A DNA stretch of 55,703 nt, taken from Oerskovia enterophila. Its GTDB lineage: Bacteria; Actinomycetota; Actinomycetes; Actinomycetales; Cellulomonadaceae. The notes below the pieces were generated by a model that was not told where the DNA came from, did not search any database, and saw nothing but the letters and a program-made list of their open reading frames with translations. How positions within the stretch are numbered: position 1 is the first letter of the stretch; every line of letters begins with the position of its first letter. Location: the NCBI RefSeq assembly GCF_001692445.1, contig NZ_MAQA01000032.1:1-55703 (forward strand), written 5' to 3'. Positions 1-8,278 of this stretch are shown piece after piece. The translations under genes were made by a program, and so were the position numbers.

Positions 1-725
1 TCCGGGGGCGTGCGCAGCAGGTACCCGACCCCGCGCTTGGTGTGGATGAGCGGCTGGACCGGCTCCTCGGTGCCGTCAGGACCGGTCACCGTGAGGTTGT
101 CGATCTTGCGGCGCAGGTAGGAGATGTAGGACTCGACGATGTTCGCGTCGCCGCCCCAGTCGTACTGCCAGACGTGGTCGAGGATCTGCGACTTCGAGAG
201 CACGCGGCCCGCGTTGAGCATGAGGTAGCGCAGCAGCTTGAACTCGGTGGGCGACAGGTCCACGACCTGGCCCGCGCGGCGCACCTCGTGCGAGTCCTCG
301 TCGAGCTCGAGGTCGGCGAAGCGCAGCACCGCGGTGTCCTCGGGCTCGGCGTGCGTGCGGCGCAGCACCGCACGGATGCGGGCCACGACCTCCTCGAGGC
401 TGAACGGCTTGGTCACGTAGTCGTCGCCACCGACCGTGAGGCCCGTGACCTTGTCCTGCGTGTCGTCGCGCGCGGTGAGGAACAGCACGGGCGTGTGCTG
501 GCCCGTGGCCCGCATGCGCCGCGTCACGGTGAAGCCGTCCATGTCGGGGAGCATGACGTCCAGGACCACGAGGTCCGGCTCGACGTCGCGCACGAGCTTG
601 AGCGCGCTCGTGCCGTCCGCCGCGGCGAACACCTCGAACCCGGCGAAACGCAGGGACGTGGACAGCAGCTCGCGGATGTTGGGCTCGTCGTCGACGACGA
701 CCAGCCGCGCCTCGGGTTCGCTCAT
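1..725 (-). CDS. OmpR/PhoB-family response regulator (3' end cut by window edge)
   Basis: This is a cytoplasmic two-component response regulator that binds DNA when phosphorylated. The N-terminal receiver domain (about residues 6-120) shows the acidic pocket VVVDDEP, the phospho-acceptor Asp near residue 56 in VVLDVMLPDMDG, the switch Thr in LFLTARDD and the Lys in YVTKPF. A winged-helix Trans_reg_C domain follows (LSPTEFKLLRYLMLNAGRV, then RRKIDN) and ends in the family-typical RGVGYLLRTP, so only a few C-terminal residues are missing. The ATG at 723-725 is the natural start. The partner kinase is presumably outside the window on the left. Two CCTGGG copies spaced 11 bp lie about 22 bp upstream of the start and could be an autoregulatory site. 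The exact orthologue cannot be named. Confidence 0.93.
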   Translation of the reverse strand, partial: MSEPEARLVVVDDEPNIRELLSTSLRFAGFEVFAAADGTSALKLVRDVEPDLVVLDVMLPDMDGFTVTRRMRATGQHTPVLFLTARDDTQDKVTGLTVGGDDYVTKPFSLEEVVARIRAVLRRTHAEPEDTAVLRFADLELDEDSHEVRRAGQVVDLSPTEFKLLRYLMLNAGRVLSKSQILDHVWQYDWGGDANIVESYISYLRRKIDNLTVTGPDGTEEPVQPLIHTKRGVGYLLRTPP

Positions 726-746
726 GGTTCCAGTGTGCGACCGAAC

Positions 747-763
747 CCTGGGAGTCGCCTGGG
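747..763. promoter_or_regulatory. Possible response-regulator box (11-bp-spaced direct repeat)
   Basis: CCTGGG occurs at 747-752 and again at 758-763, one helical turn apart, just upstream of the response regulator start. OmpR-family regulators usually bind direct repeats with 10-11 bp spacing. The half-site is short and GC-rich, so chance is a real alternative. Confidence 0.25.
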
Positions 764-865
764 CGCGAGCGGTGGGTCGGGGAGCTGTGGGTGGCGCCCC
801 GGACCATGGTGCGGCGGAGCCGTCCTGGCACTGACAGCAGCCGGTCGAGACGGAAGGATGCAGGC

Positions 866-2071
866 ATGCGCATCAGCGACGACCAGAGGAGGGCGCGGCT
901 CGTCGCGCACCAGCTCGACCTCGGGGCTGCCGGTCCCGCGCCGGAGAGCACGGTCGAGGGGGTCGTCGACCGGCTCGTCGCCCTCCACGCGACCGACGCG
1001 CCCAGCGTCTACCTCTCGGTCCTCGCGCGCGTGCCGGAGCTGCGCATCGAGGACCTGCAGGCCGCGATGTACGACCGGCGCACCCTCGTGCGGGTCCTGG
1101 CCATGCGCCGGACCCTGTTCGTCGTGGCGCGCGACATGGTGCCGGTCGTCCACGCGGGGGCGAGCGCCGCCGTCGGGCGCAGGCTCAGGGCCCGCCTCCT
1201 GAAGGAGCTCGCGACCCTCCCCATGGACCCGCCCGTCGAGGACGCCGAGGCCTTCCTGGCGGCCGCCGAGGAGCAGGTGCACGACGCCCTGGCCCAGCAC
1301 GGACCCCTCACCGGGGCGCAGCTCTCGGCGCAGGCCCCCGTGCTGCGGACCGCGTTCCTGCCCACCACGACCAAGTCCTGGGACGTGCGGCGCTCGCTGA
1401 CCTCGCCTCTGCTGTCGCTGCTGTCGGCCGAGGGGCGGATCGTGCGCGGCGAGCCGACCGGCGGCTGGTCGTCCAACCGCTTCCTGTGGCGGCCCGTCGA
1501 GGACTGGCTGCCCGGCGGCATCCCGGAGGTCGACGAGGCCGAGGCGCGCGTGCGGCTCGCGCAGGTCTGGCTCGAGGCGTTCGGACCCGCGACCCTGGCG
1601 GACCTCCAGTGGTGGACCGGGTGGAACCTGGGGCAGACGCGGGACGCGGTCGCGACGCTCGACGTCCGAGAGGTCGAGCTCGCAGGGCTCGGTGCAGGGG
1701 TCGTGCTGCGCTCGACCGAGCTGCCGACCGGGCCGGGGCTGGGTGCTGCGGCCGGGCACGTCGCGCTGCTGCCCTCGCTCGACCCCACCGCGATGGGCTG
1801 GAAGCACCGGGACTGGTACCTCGGTCCGCACCGCGAGCAGCTCTTCGACTCGGCGGGCAACATCGGCGCGACGGTCTGGTGGGAAGGACGCATCGTGGGG
1901 GCGTGGGCCGTGCGGACCGACGGCGAGGTCGTGTCCCGCCTGCTCGAGGACGTCGGGACCGAGGGCGCCGCGGCCGTCGGGGCCGAGGCCCAGCGGATCG
2001 GGTCGCTCCTGGGCGGGGGAGGCGTGACGGCGTCGTTCCCCACGCCCCTGTACCGCGAGCTGCGGGGCTGA
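866..2071 (+). CDS. Winged-helix DNA-binding domain protein (HTH_42 / AlkX-AlkZ-like)
   Basis: The 401-residue product looks like the HTH_42 (DUF1006) family, which includes the bacterial DNA glycosylases AlkX/AlkZ (YcaQ-like). Seen in the sequence: an N-terminal QLDLGAAG... segment, LVALHATDAPSVYLSVLARV near residues 35-55, a paired-Arg MRRTLFVV stretch and the conserved C-terminal block with LLPSLDPTAMGWKHRDWYLG. The ATG at 866 is preceded by GGAAGG about 8 nt upstream, which favours it over in-frame codons farther upstream at 791. The gene is divergent from the response regulator and convergent with the NYN gene. Glycosylase activity is a family possibility and is not shown here; I did not identify a diagnostic catalytic motif. 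Confidence 0.85.
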   Translation: MRISDDQRRARLVAHQLDLGAAGPAPESTVEGVVDRLVALHATDAPSVYLSVLARVPELRIEDLQAAMYDRRTLVRVLAMRRTLFVVARDMVPVVHAGASAAVGRRLRARLLKELATLPMDPPVEDAEAFLAAAEEQVHDALAQHGPLTGAQLSAQAPVLRTAFLPTTTKSWDVRRSLTSPLLSLLSAEGRIVRGEPTGGWSSNRFLWRPVEDWLPGGIPEVDEAEARVRLAQVWLEAFGPATLADLQWWTGWNLGQTRDAVATLDVREVELAGLGAGVVLRSTELPTGPGLGAAAGHVALLPSLDPTAMGWKHRDWYLGPHREQLFDSAGNIGATVWWEGRIVGAWAVRTDGEVVSRLLEDVGTEGAAAVGAEAQRIGSLLGGGGVTASFPTPLYRELRG

Positions 2072-2142
2072 GGCCGGGCGCGGCCTGACACGTCGTGCGG
2101 ACGGCGTGCCCCGCGTGCGTGCCGGCCGTGCTGCTGACGACG

Positions 2143-2183
2143 CGAAGGGCGAGGCCGCGCGTGCTGCGCGGCCCCGCCCTTCG
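2143..2183. terminator. Bidirectional hairpin between convergent genes
   Basis: Left arm cgaagggc (2143-2150) pairs with gcccttcg (2176-2183), and the inner GC-rich arms gccgcgc/gcgcggc extend the stem. It lies between the convergent HTH_42 and NYN genes and can serve both. Confidence 0.7.
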
Positions 2184-2189
2184 GTGAAC

Positions 2190-2798
2190 TCAGAGGTAGC
2201 GCAGCGGGTCGAACTCCTCGAGCGGGATGATCCGGACGCGCGGCAGGATCGTCGTGAACGCCCCCACGTTGTCCTCGAGGTCGTAGAAGCTCAGGCCGCG
2301 CGAGGCCAGCTCGGAGAAGCGCGAGTTCACGAACTCGCGGAAGCACAGCAGCCCGACGCGGCGGTCGCTGTCCTCGAGCAGCTCCTCGACCTGCGGGATG
2401 AAGTCGCCGTCGTGGCTCGCCAGGAGCACGTCGCCCGGGCGGTCCTTGAGCGCCTCGAGGGTGCGCTGGATACCGATGTCCACGACCTTCTCGGAGCTGG
2501 AGCCGGCCAGCGGGATGGGACGGTAGCCCATCGCGAGCAGCGCCTGGACGAACGCCATGGGCATCTGACCCGACGAGGCGTTCAGGAAGAACAGCGGTGT
2601 GACGTCCTGGGCCCACAGGTGGGCCGCGAAGTCGACGATGCGGTCCCAGCGCGGTCGCTCCTCGGGGTTGGGGCGGTGCCCCAGGACGCTCATGCCGAGC
2701 GTCGCGTCGATGTTCTCCCCGTCGACGATCAGGTAGGTGCGGCGCGGGGCCTCTCCCTGGATGTTGACGAGGCCGTTCGACGTGCTGGAGTCCGACAT
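2190..2798 (-). CDS. NYN domain-containing protein (LabA/DUF88 family)
   Basis: A 202-residue predicted metal-dependent RNase-fold (PIN-like NYN) protein. It has YLIVDGENIDATLG near the N-terminus with the first conserved acidic residue, and DVLLASHDGDFIPQVEELLE in the middle with the second acidic cluster, as in LabA/DUF88 proteins. It ends with a short basic/hydrophobic tail. The ATG at 2796-2798 was chosen because longer in-frame starts would run into the divergently transcribed amidotransferase gene. The substrate is unknown; for the family, RNA or nucleic-acid cleavage is the usual proposal. It appears to be a single-gene unit. Confidence 0.88.
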   Translation of the reverse strand: MSDSSTSNGLVNIQGEAPRRTYLIVDGENIDATLGMSVLGHRPNPEERPRWDRIVDFAAHLWAQDVTPLFFLNASSGQMPMAFVQALLAMGYRPIPLAGSSSEKVVDIGIQRTLEALKDRPGDVLLASHDGDFIPQVEELLEDSDRRVGLLCFREFVNSRFSELASRGLSFYDLEDNVGAFTTILPRVRIIPLEEFDPLRYL

Positions 2799-2904
2799 GG
2801 GGTCCAGCCTATCCGGCGGGGGGAGTCCCCGATCCCGACACGGAACGGGTCGAGGCGTGGGCACGGTTTGCACCGGACCCCCCGGGGGCGAGTACCTTTC
2901 AGCG

Positions 2905-3663
2905 GTGAACCAGCAGCTTCTCGACCCGGTCCGGATCACGGTCGTCCAGAACTCCCCGGACGTCACTCTGGACGCCTTCGCCGTCCGGCTCGGGCCCGAC
3001 GTGCGCCTCGTCCGTCCCTTCGACGGGGACGCCCTGCCGGCAGCGACCGACCTGGGCGACGGGTTGGTCGTCCTGGGCGGGCAGATGTCCGCCTACGCCG
3101 ACGACGTCGCCCCCTGGCTCCCCGCGCTGCGCGACCTGCTGGCCGCCGCCGTGTTCTCGGACGTCCCGACGCTCGGGATCTGCCTCGGCGCCCAGCTGCT
3201 CGCGGTCGCGGGCGGTGGCAAGGTGCAGGTCGCGGCCCCTCCCGGTCGCGAGGCAGGCCTGACCCGCGTGTTCTGGAAGGCGGGCGCCGAGGGCGACCCC
3301 GTCCTGGGGCCGATCGCCCGCGCCGCGGCGGGCACGGGCAAGCGGGCCCGCTCGTTCACGGTCAGCATGCACGCCGACGCGATCATCGACCTCCCCGAGG
3401 GCGCGTCGTGGCTCGGTATGTCGGACATGTACCCGTACCAGGCGTTCCGCCACGGCTCGGCCCTGGGGGTCCAGTTCCACCCCGAGGCGACGCTCGCCAC
3501 GATCCGCGGCTGGGCCGACCAGCACGACGACGTCGACACGACCAACATCCTGGCCGACGCCGCGCCGTTCGAGGGCGAGGTCCTCGAGACGGGCCGCCTC
3601 CTCGCGGAGTCGTTCCTGGCGGTCGTGCACGACGACGTCGCTCGCCGGGGTGTGCGGGCGTAG
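2905..3663 (+). CDS. Class-I glutamine amidotransferase (GMP synthase-like GATase)
   Basis: A 252-residue stand-alone GATase1-domain protein. The nucleophile elbow is LGICLGAQLLA (Cys near residue 95) and the catalytic His-Glu pair is in GVQFHPEA. These are the triad positions for glutamine hydrolysis in GuaA-type amidotransferases, but there is no synthetase domain, so the ammonia acceptor is unknown. The GTG at 2905 was chosen: the ORF is open farther upstream, but that part overlaps the divergent NYN gene and is GC-rich non-coding in character. No clear Shine-Dalgarno sequence is seen, so a leaderless message is possible. Related stand-alone proteins are often called 'type 1 glutamine amidotransferase'. 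Confidence 0.87.
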   Translation: MNQQLLDPVRITVVQNSPDVTLDAFAVRLGPDVRLVRPFDGDALPAATDLGDGLVVLGGQMSAYADDVAPWLPALRDLLAAAVFSDVPTLGICLGAQLLAVAGGGKVQVAAPPGREAGLTRVFWKAGAEGDPVLGPIARAAAGTGKRARSFTVSMHADAIIDLPEGASWLGMSDMYPYQAFRHGSALGVQFHPEATLATIRGWADQHDDVDTTNILADAAPFEGEVLETGRLLAESFLAVVHDDVARRGVRA

Positions 3664-3741
3664 GTCGCGCAGGGCGCGTCGCGCCGCGACACGACGCGTG
3701 TCCGCCCGGGCTGACCGGTCGGTCGGTGGCAGGGTGTCGGG

Positions 3742-4041
3742 ATGATCCGTCACACCGTCGCCTTCCGCCTGCGCCACCCCGAGGGGTCCGCCGCAGAGAC
3801 CGCCTTCCTGACCGACGCCCGCGTCCTCGCGACGATCCCGGGGGTCGAGCGGTTCGAGCAGCTGCGCCAGACCAGCGCCAAGAACGACTTCACGTTCGGC
3901 TTCTCCATGGAGTTCGCGGACGCCGCGGCCTACGCGGCCTACGACCAGCACCCGGACCACCGGGCGTTCGTGGCCGATCGCTGGGTCCCCGAGGTCGAGG
4001 ACTTCCTGGAGATCGACTACGAGCCCCTGCCTGCGGGCTGA
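3742..4041 (+). CDS. Dabb family (stress-response dimeric alpha/beta barrel) protein
   Basis: A 99-residue protein with the Dabb signature: it starts with MIRHTVAFRLRHPEG, has a central FTFGFSMEFADAAAYAAYDQHPDHRAFV and ends in VEDFLEIDYE. Family members form dimeric ferredoxin-like barrels; plant homologues are salt-stress proteins, and some bacterial ones are small-molecule enzymes. No function can be assigned here. It lies 78 nt after the amidotransferase gene in the same direction and could be co-transcribed; a strong hairpin follows. Confidence 0.88.
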   Translation: MIRHTVAFRLRHPEGSAAETAFLTDARVLATIPGVERFEQLRQTSAKNDFTFGFSMEFADAAAYAAYDQHPDHRAFVADRWVPEVEDFLEIDYEPLPAG

Positions 4042-4130
4042 CGCGCGACCGCAGGCCTGCCCCGGCAGCCCCTGCTGAAGAGGCGTGGCCCCCGGGCCGG
4101 ACCGTCCGACTGCCTCTCCGACGACGACGC

Positions 4131-4162
4131 GACGGCCGGTGACCACGAGGTCACCGGCCGTC
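4131..4162. terminator. Perfect 14-bp hairpin terminator
   Basis: gacggccggtgacc (4131-4144) and ggtcaccggccgtc (4149-4162) are perfect complements around a 4-nt loop. The hairpin sits between the convergent Dabb and PspA genes. Confidence 0.75.
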
Positions 4163-4219
4163 GCCGCATCCTTGCGTGGGGCGCCCGCACCCCGGCCGCA
4201 GCGCCGTCTTGTCAGGGGA

Positions 4220-5014
4220 CTACCACTCGCTGGGGGCGTCCTGGGTGCCGGCCTCGATCGACGTGACGGTCGTGGGCGAGATCTGTGGGGCGGGGGACGA
4301 GCCGCCGCTCTTGAGCGCCGCGAGCCGGGCCTCGATCTCGATGTTGGCGCCCGAGGTCTCGAGCTCCTCGAACTGCGCGTCGAGCGAGGACGCGGCGACC
4401 TCGGCCTGGCCGAGCGCCTTGGCCTCCTCGCGGCGGACCTTCTCCTCGAAACGCGAGACCTCGCTCGTGGGGTCGAGGACGTTGATCGAGCTGATCGCGC
4501 CCTGGACGGTCTGCTGCGCCTCCGCGGACTTCTGACGGGCGACCAGCGAGTCGCGCTTGGACCTGAGCTCGCCCAGCTTGTCCTTCATCTGCGCGAGCCC
4601 GGTCTTGAGCTTCTCGACCGTCTCGCGCTGCGAGGTGATCAGGGGCTCGGCCTGACGGACCTCGCCCTCCGCGGAGATCTGCTTCTGGAGGGCGACCTTG
4701 GCGAGGTTGTCGAACTTGTCGGCGTTGGCCGGGTCGCCTGCGGACCTGTACTGGTCGGCGCGTGCGGAGGCTGCGGCGGCCTTGTCGCCCCACTCGCGGA
4801 CCGCGGCGACGTCCTCGTTGTAGTCCTGCTCGGCGAGCCGGAGGTTCCCGATGGTCTGCGCGACGGCCTGCTCGGCGTCGGCGATGCTGTTCGTGTAGTC
4901 GCGGACGAGCTGGTCCAGCATCTTCTGCGGGTCCTCGGCGCCGTCGAGGAGCGCGTTGATGTTCGCCTTGGCCAGCTGGGTGATGCGTCCGAAGATGCTC
5001 TGCTTCTCTGCCAT
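4220..5014 (-). CDS. PspA/IM30 family membrane-stress protein
   Basis: A 264-residue PspA/Vipp1-like protein. It has the N-terminal amphipathic segment (GRITQLAKANINALLDGAED) and the family-typical DPQKMLDQLVRDY, followed by a long heptad-rich coiled coil up to about residue 220. Members form ESCRT-III-like rods on the inner membrane and protect or repair it under envelope stress. The gene follows the TPM-domain gene by about 99 nt on the same strand; TPM and PspA are often neighbours, so joint action at the membrane is likely. The last 40 residues are Ser/Pro-rich and diverge from the classical family. Confidence 0.93.
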   Translation of the reverse strand: MAEKQSIFGRITQLAKANINALLDGAEDPQKMLDQLVRDYTNSIADAEQAVAQTIGNLRLAEQDYNEDVAAVREWGDKAAAASARADQYRSAGDPANADKFDNLAKVALQKQISAEGEVRQAEPLITSQRETVEKLKTGLAQMKDKLGELRSKRDSLVARQKSAEAQQTVQGAISSINVLDPTSEVSRFEEKVRREEAKALGQAEVAASSLDAQFEELETSGANIEIEARLAALKSGGSSPAPQISPTTVTSIEAGTQDAPSEW

Positions 5015-5113
5015 CGGTCGTGCCTTCCTGCTCGTGGATGCGTGTACGCGGTGCTGTCGTGACGACGTGGTGCCTGGCCGTGCGACCTGCGGGGCCGGGC
5101 GAGGGGCGGACCC

Positions 5114-7285
5114 CTAGAACCGTCCTCCTCTGCTGGAGCGACCACCCGAGGAGCGGCCACCGGACGAACCGCGGGAGGACCGGCCGGACGAACCGCCACC
5201 GCCGAACCCCCCACCGCCGTAGCCGCCGCCGAACCCCCCGCTCGAGCGACGGCCTCCTCCGCCCCCTCCGCGCAGGATCTGGTCGAGCAGGATGCCGCCG
5301 AGGACCATGCCGCCGACGTTGTTCCCGCCTCCCGAGCTGCCGCCCCCGAACATGCCGGGCCCGTTCTGCTGCTGCTCCCATGCGGCCGCGTCGCGCTGGG
5401 CCAGCTGGGCTGCGGACTGTGCGAGGGAGTCGGCATGCTGGGCCGTGGCGAGGGCGCGGACGGGGTCGGACGGCTGCAGGGCCCGCGCCTCGCCGAGGTA
5501 GCGGATCGCCTCGGAGAGCCGGGTCCGGGCCTCGGGGCCGACGGCGCCGCGCCGGGTCTCGATGAACGAGTTCGTCGCGCGGATCTGGGAGTCGACGCGG
5601 CCCAGGGTGTCGCGCAGGAGGGCGGCGGCGCGTGCGGCCTGCTCGGCGCTCTCGCGGAACGGTGCGAGGGCGGCGTCGATCGCGGCCTCGGCGTCGGTGA
5701 GCCGGCGCAGGGCGGCGAGCGGGTCGCCACCGGTGCGTGCGGACTGGGCGTCGGCCACTGCGGCCTGGGCCTCGGTGGAGCGCGCGGTCACGGTGGGATC
5801 GCCCGGGGCGAGGCGCGCGGCGTCGGAGATGTCCGCGGTGATCGAGGCGACGGCCACGTCGAGGCGCTTGCCCGCCTGTGCCAGGTCCTCGCCCGCCGAG
5901 TCGACCGCGTCGAGGAGCACGACGGCCTGGCCGACCGCGTTCTCGGCGGCGCGGGCGTGGGCGACGGCCGACGCTCGGTCCTTTCCCTCGAGCGCGGCGC
6001 GTCCTGCGGCGACGGCCTCGCGGGCGCCCGCGACGAGCTGCGTGGCCTGGTCGGGGTTGGCCGCGACCGACGCGAGCGCGGCCTCGGGGTAGGTCGCGAA
6101 GAGGCCCGCGAGCGTGCTGCGGGCCGGGGCGATGCGGGCCTCGACCTCACCGGCGCGCCGCTCCACGGTGTCGAGGACCTCGGGGGCGCGGGACTGGAGG
6201 TCGCGCAGCTCGTCGAACTGGGCGGACTCGGCGTCGAGCGCGGACGCGACGTCGGCGCACAGCGTGATGATCTGGGCCATGATCGAGCGCGAGACCGGCT
6301 CGGTCTCGGGGGTCTGGTCGTCGAGCTGCTGACGCAGCGCGAACGCCTGGGAGACCTTCTGCTTGCCCGTCTCGAGCGCGACCTGGAACTCCTTGGTGGC
6401 CTCGAGCCCGAACTGGGCCTGGGCGAAGCCGAGCTCCTGCTCGGAGGTCTTGATGGCGTCGTCGATCGCGACGAGGGCCGAGCTGGCCCGACGGTTGAGC
6501 TCGTCGGTGGGGAGCTGTGCGAGCTCGTCGGCCTCGTCCGCGCCACCCTGCTGCGCGGCCGTGCCGCGTCGCTTGCGCAGGATCGAGCGGACCACGAAGA
6601 AGCCTGCGATCGCGAGCAGGCCCACGACGAGCGCGATCAGCCAGCCGGATCCGCCCGACGACGACGAACCGGTCGCCTCGGTGCGCAACGTGTCCGCGGC
6701 GACGATCGCGGACTGTGCCCACTCCTCCTGGCTGAGCTCGTCCTCGACCGCGGCCTGGACCTTGTCGAGCGAGGCGTCCGAGAGCCCGATGTTGTTGTCG
6801 GCCGAGAGGTCGTAGCGACGGTCCTCGGTCGCGACGGCGAGCAGGACGTCGTCGCGGCCCAGCCCCGACAGGTTGGCCGTCGCGGTGGCCCAGGTCTGGG
6901 CATCCTGACCGTCGAACGTGTCGACGTACACGACGTAGAGCTGGTACGGGGTGTCGGCCTCGAGGCGGTCCATCGCGGCCTCGACCTCGTCGGTCTGGTT
7001 CCCCAGGACACCGTCCGGGTCGGTGATGCGGCCCGGGAGGTCCAAGGGCTGTGCAGCGGGGAGCCGGGTGTCGGCTGTCGACGACGTGACCGTGCCCGGC
7101 GCCTCGGCCACGACAGCCGTGGTGGCCGCACCGTCGCTCGGCCACGCGGTGTCGACAGCGCCGGCGGGCGCCGCGAACGTCGCCGCTCCCAGGGTGCCGA
7201 GGGCGGCGAGCGTGAGCCCGGTGCGCAGCGCGGACGGGAGCGTGCGGGCGGGGCGAGGTGCGGCTGTATCGGACGACGAGGTCAC
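5114..7285 (-). CDS. TPM-domain membrane protein with coiled coil and Gly/Ser-rich tail
   Basis: A 723-residue secreted and membrane-anchored protein. A signal peptide (hydrophobic core LTLAALGTLGAATFAAPAGA, cut near residue 43) precedes a TPM_phosphatase domain (about 75-195; ITDPDGVLGNQ, YVVYVDTF, DVLLAVATEDRRY). One transmembrane helix follows (WLIALVVGLLAIAGFFVV, about 207-225), then a roughly 400-residue Ala/Arg/Glu-rich helical region and a C-terminal tail made almost only of Gly, Ser, Arg and Phe. The GTG at 7283-7285 was chosen because AAAGGA lies about 9 nt upstream and the signal peptide follows directly; an open frame to 7495 has no such support. PspA is immediately downstream. Role: probably envelope maintenance; enzymatic activity is unproven for the family. 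Confidence 0.88.
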   Translation of the reverse strand: MTSSSDTAAPRPARTLPSALRTGLTLAALGTLGAATFAAPAGAVDTAWPSDGAATTAVVAEAPGTVTSSTADTRLPAAQPLDLPGRITDPDGVLGNQTDEVEAAMDRLEADTPYQLYVVYVDTFDGQDAQTWATATANLSGLGRDDVLLAVATEDRRYDLSADNNIGLSDASLDKVQAAVEDELSQEEWAQSAIVAADTLRTEATGSSSSGGSGWLIALVVGLLAIAGFFVVRSILRKRRGTAAQQGGADEADELAQLPTDELNRRASSALVAIDDAIKTSEQELGFAQAQFGLEATKEFQVALETGKQKVSQAFALRQQLDDQTPETEPVSRSIMAQIITLCADVASALDAESAQFDELRDLQSRAPEVLDTVERRAGEVEARIAPARSTLAGLFATYPEAALASVAANPDQATQLVAGAREAVAAGRAALEGKDRASAVAHARAAENAVGQAVVLLDAVDSAGEDLAQAGKRLDVAVASITADISDAARLAPGDPTVTARSTEAQAAVADAQSARTGGDPLAALRRLTDAEAAIDAALAPFRESAEQAARAAALLRDTLGRVDSQIRATNSFIETRRGAVGPEARTRLSEAIRYLGEARALQPSDPVRALATAQHADSLAQSAAQLAQRDAAAWEQQQNGPGMFGGGSSGGGNNVGGMVLGGILLDQILRGGGGGGRRSSGGFGGGYGGGGFGGGGSSGRSSRGSSGGRSSGGRSSRGGRF

Positions 7286-7345
7286 CTCGTGATCCTTTCC
7301 CAGGGGGCGCCCCGCCGCAATCGCGATTCCGGACACCGGTGGGCA

Positions 7346-7355
7346 TTTCACCCGG
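7346..7355 (+). promoter_or_regulatory. TTTCACCCGG motif upstream of the TPM gene
   Basis: Exact 10-mer about 60-70 nt upstream of the TPM-domain gene start. It is one of three exact copies in the window (also 24892-24901 and, inverted, 25202-25211), all between genes; near-copies occur at 33831-33840, 16892-16901 and 24769-24778. Confidence 0.35.
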
Positions 7356-7515
7356 CCTGTGTCCTGCACCGGATCGGGGCGGTCTGGTTCTTCCGGGCGT
7401 CGCGGGCAGGCCGCGTGATGTACGCCCGTCCGTGGGACTGGCCCTCCGAGGAAGGTGGAATATTCGTACGGCGTACAGTGTTCTTCGAGCGCCACGCTCC
7501 CGACGAGAGGCCCTC

Positions 7516-8247
7516 ATGACTCCCCGCACGACGACGTCCTCGCCTGCCGCGGCCCCGACCACCGTGCCCTCCCGCACCACGGCCCCGGCTCCGGACACTG
7601 CCGCGCCCGCCGTCTCGCCCCTGCCGCCGCTCGTCGAGCAGGCCGAGCGCCTGATCGCGCTCGGTGTCCACGAGCTCGCCGGGCTGTCCGCTCGCGAGGT
7701 GCGCGACGCCGTCGGGCGCCTGGCCCTGAGCGCGCCCCCTGGCGGGCTGCTCGCCGTCCATCCGCGTCTCGCCCCGCCGTCCGTCCTCGCGCCCCTGCTC
7801 CGTCTCGGGGACAAGGAGGGGTTCGTCGTGGTCGACATGGACGACGTGGACCGGTTCGAGCCTCTCGAAGGGCTCGCGCTGCCCGAGGAGGCGCTCTACG
7901 TCGTGACGGACGTCGACCGTGGCGACGACATGGCGAGCTGGTCCCCTGACGAGGCGCTGCCGGAGCTCGCTCGTCGAGGCCGCACGCCCCTCGTGCTCAG
8001 CGAAGGGATCCACTGGGCCGTGCAGGTACCCGACGTCGTGGCGCGCAACCACTGCTTCATGACGATCGGGTCGCGGCTGCGCAAGGACGAGGGACGCCTC
8101 GACTCGCGGACGCCCGCGGTGTGGATCTCGAACGGCACGGGGCGCGACGGCAAGCAACGCCGCGGCGCGCCCAAGGTCGGCTGGTGCTGGGCGGGCAACC
8201 GGCACACGTGGCTGGGTTTCGCGTCGGGGGACCGGCGGGTGGTCTAG
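7516..8247 (+). CDS. DUF5701 family protein
   Basis: A 243-residue protein of unknown function. After a 35-residue Pro/Thr/Ala-rich start it has VEQAERLIALGVHELAGLSAREVRDAV, a central acidic block (FVVVDMDDVDRF), and a strongly conserved-looking end GAPKVGWCWAGNRHTWLGFAS, which I associate with DUF5701. No catalytic residues can be named. The ATG at 7516 has GAGAGG 5 nt upstream. The gene is divergent from the TPM gene, with a 230-bp promoter region that includes TACAGT at 7474-7479 as a possible -10 box. The family assignment rests on recognition of the C-terminal motif only. Confidence 0.7.
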   Translation: MTPRTTTSSPAAAPTTVPSRTTAPAPDTAAPAVSPLPPLVEQAERLIALGVHELAGLSAREVRDAVGRLALSAPPGGLLAVHPRLAPPSVLAPLLRLGDKEGFVVVDMDDVDRFEPLEGLALPEEALYVVTDVDRGDDMASWSPDEALPELARRGRTPLVLSEGIHWAVQVPDVVARNHCFMTIGSRLRKDEGRLDSRTPAVWISNGTGRDGKQRRGAPKVGWCWAGNRHTWLGFASGDRRVV

Positions 8248-8257
8248 GGGCTCGCTG

Positions 8258-8272
8258 CCCGACGGCGGAGCG
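8258..8272. repeat. Dispersed GC-rich repeat, copy 1
   Basis: cccgacggcggagcg at 8258-8272, in the 31-bp gap between the convergent DUF5701 and helicase genes. The same 15-mer occurs at 10429-10443 and 18794-18808. Here and at 10429 it is preceded by a GCTC-like segment, so a small hairpin with GGAGC is possible. Confidence 0.5.
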
Positions 8273-8278
8273 CGCCCT

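Noticed and set aside
2737-2904. Longer N-terminus for the glutamine amidotransferase
   Set aside because: It would overlap the divergent NYN gene and shows no conserved sequence; the family core begins directly after the GTG at 2905.
5435-7519. Long open frame on the plus strand opposite the TPM gene (and similar long antisense frames opposite the permease, MFS and MacB genes)
   Set aside because: High-GC codon bias leaves antisense frames open; the translations are Arg/Ala/Gly/Val-rich with no domains, while the opposite strand encodes recognisable proteins.
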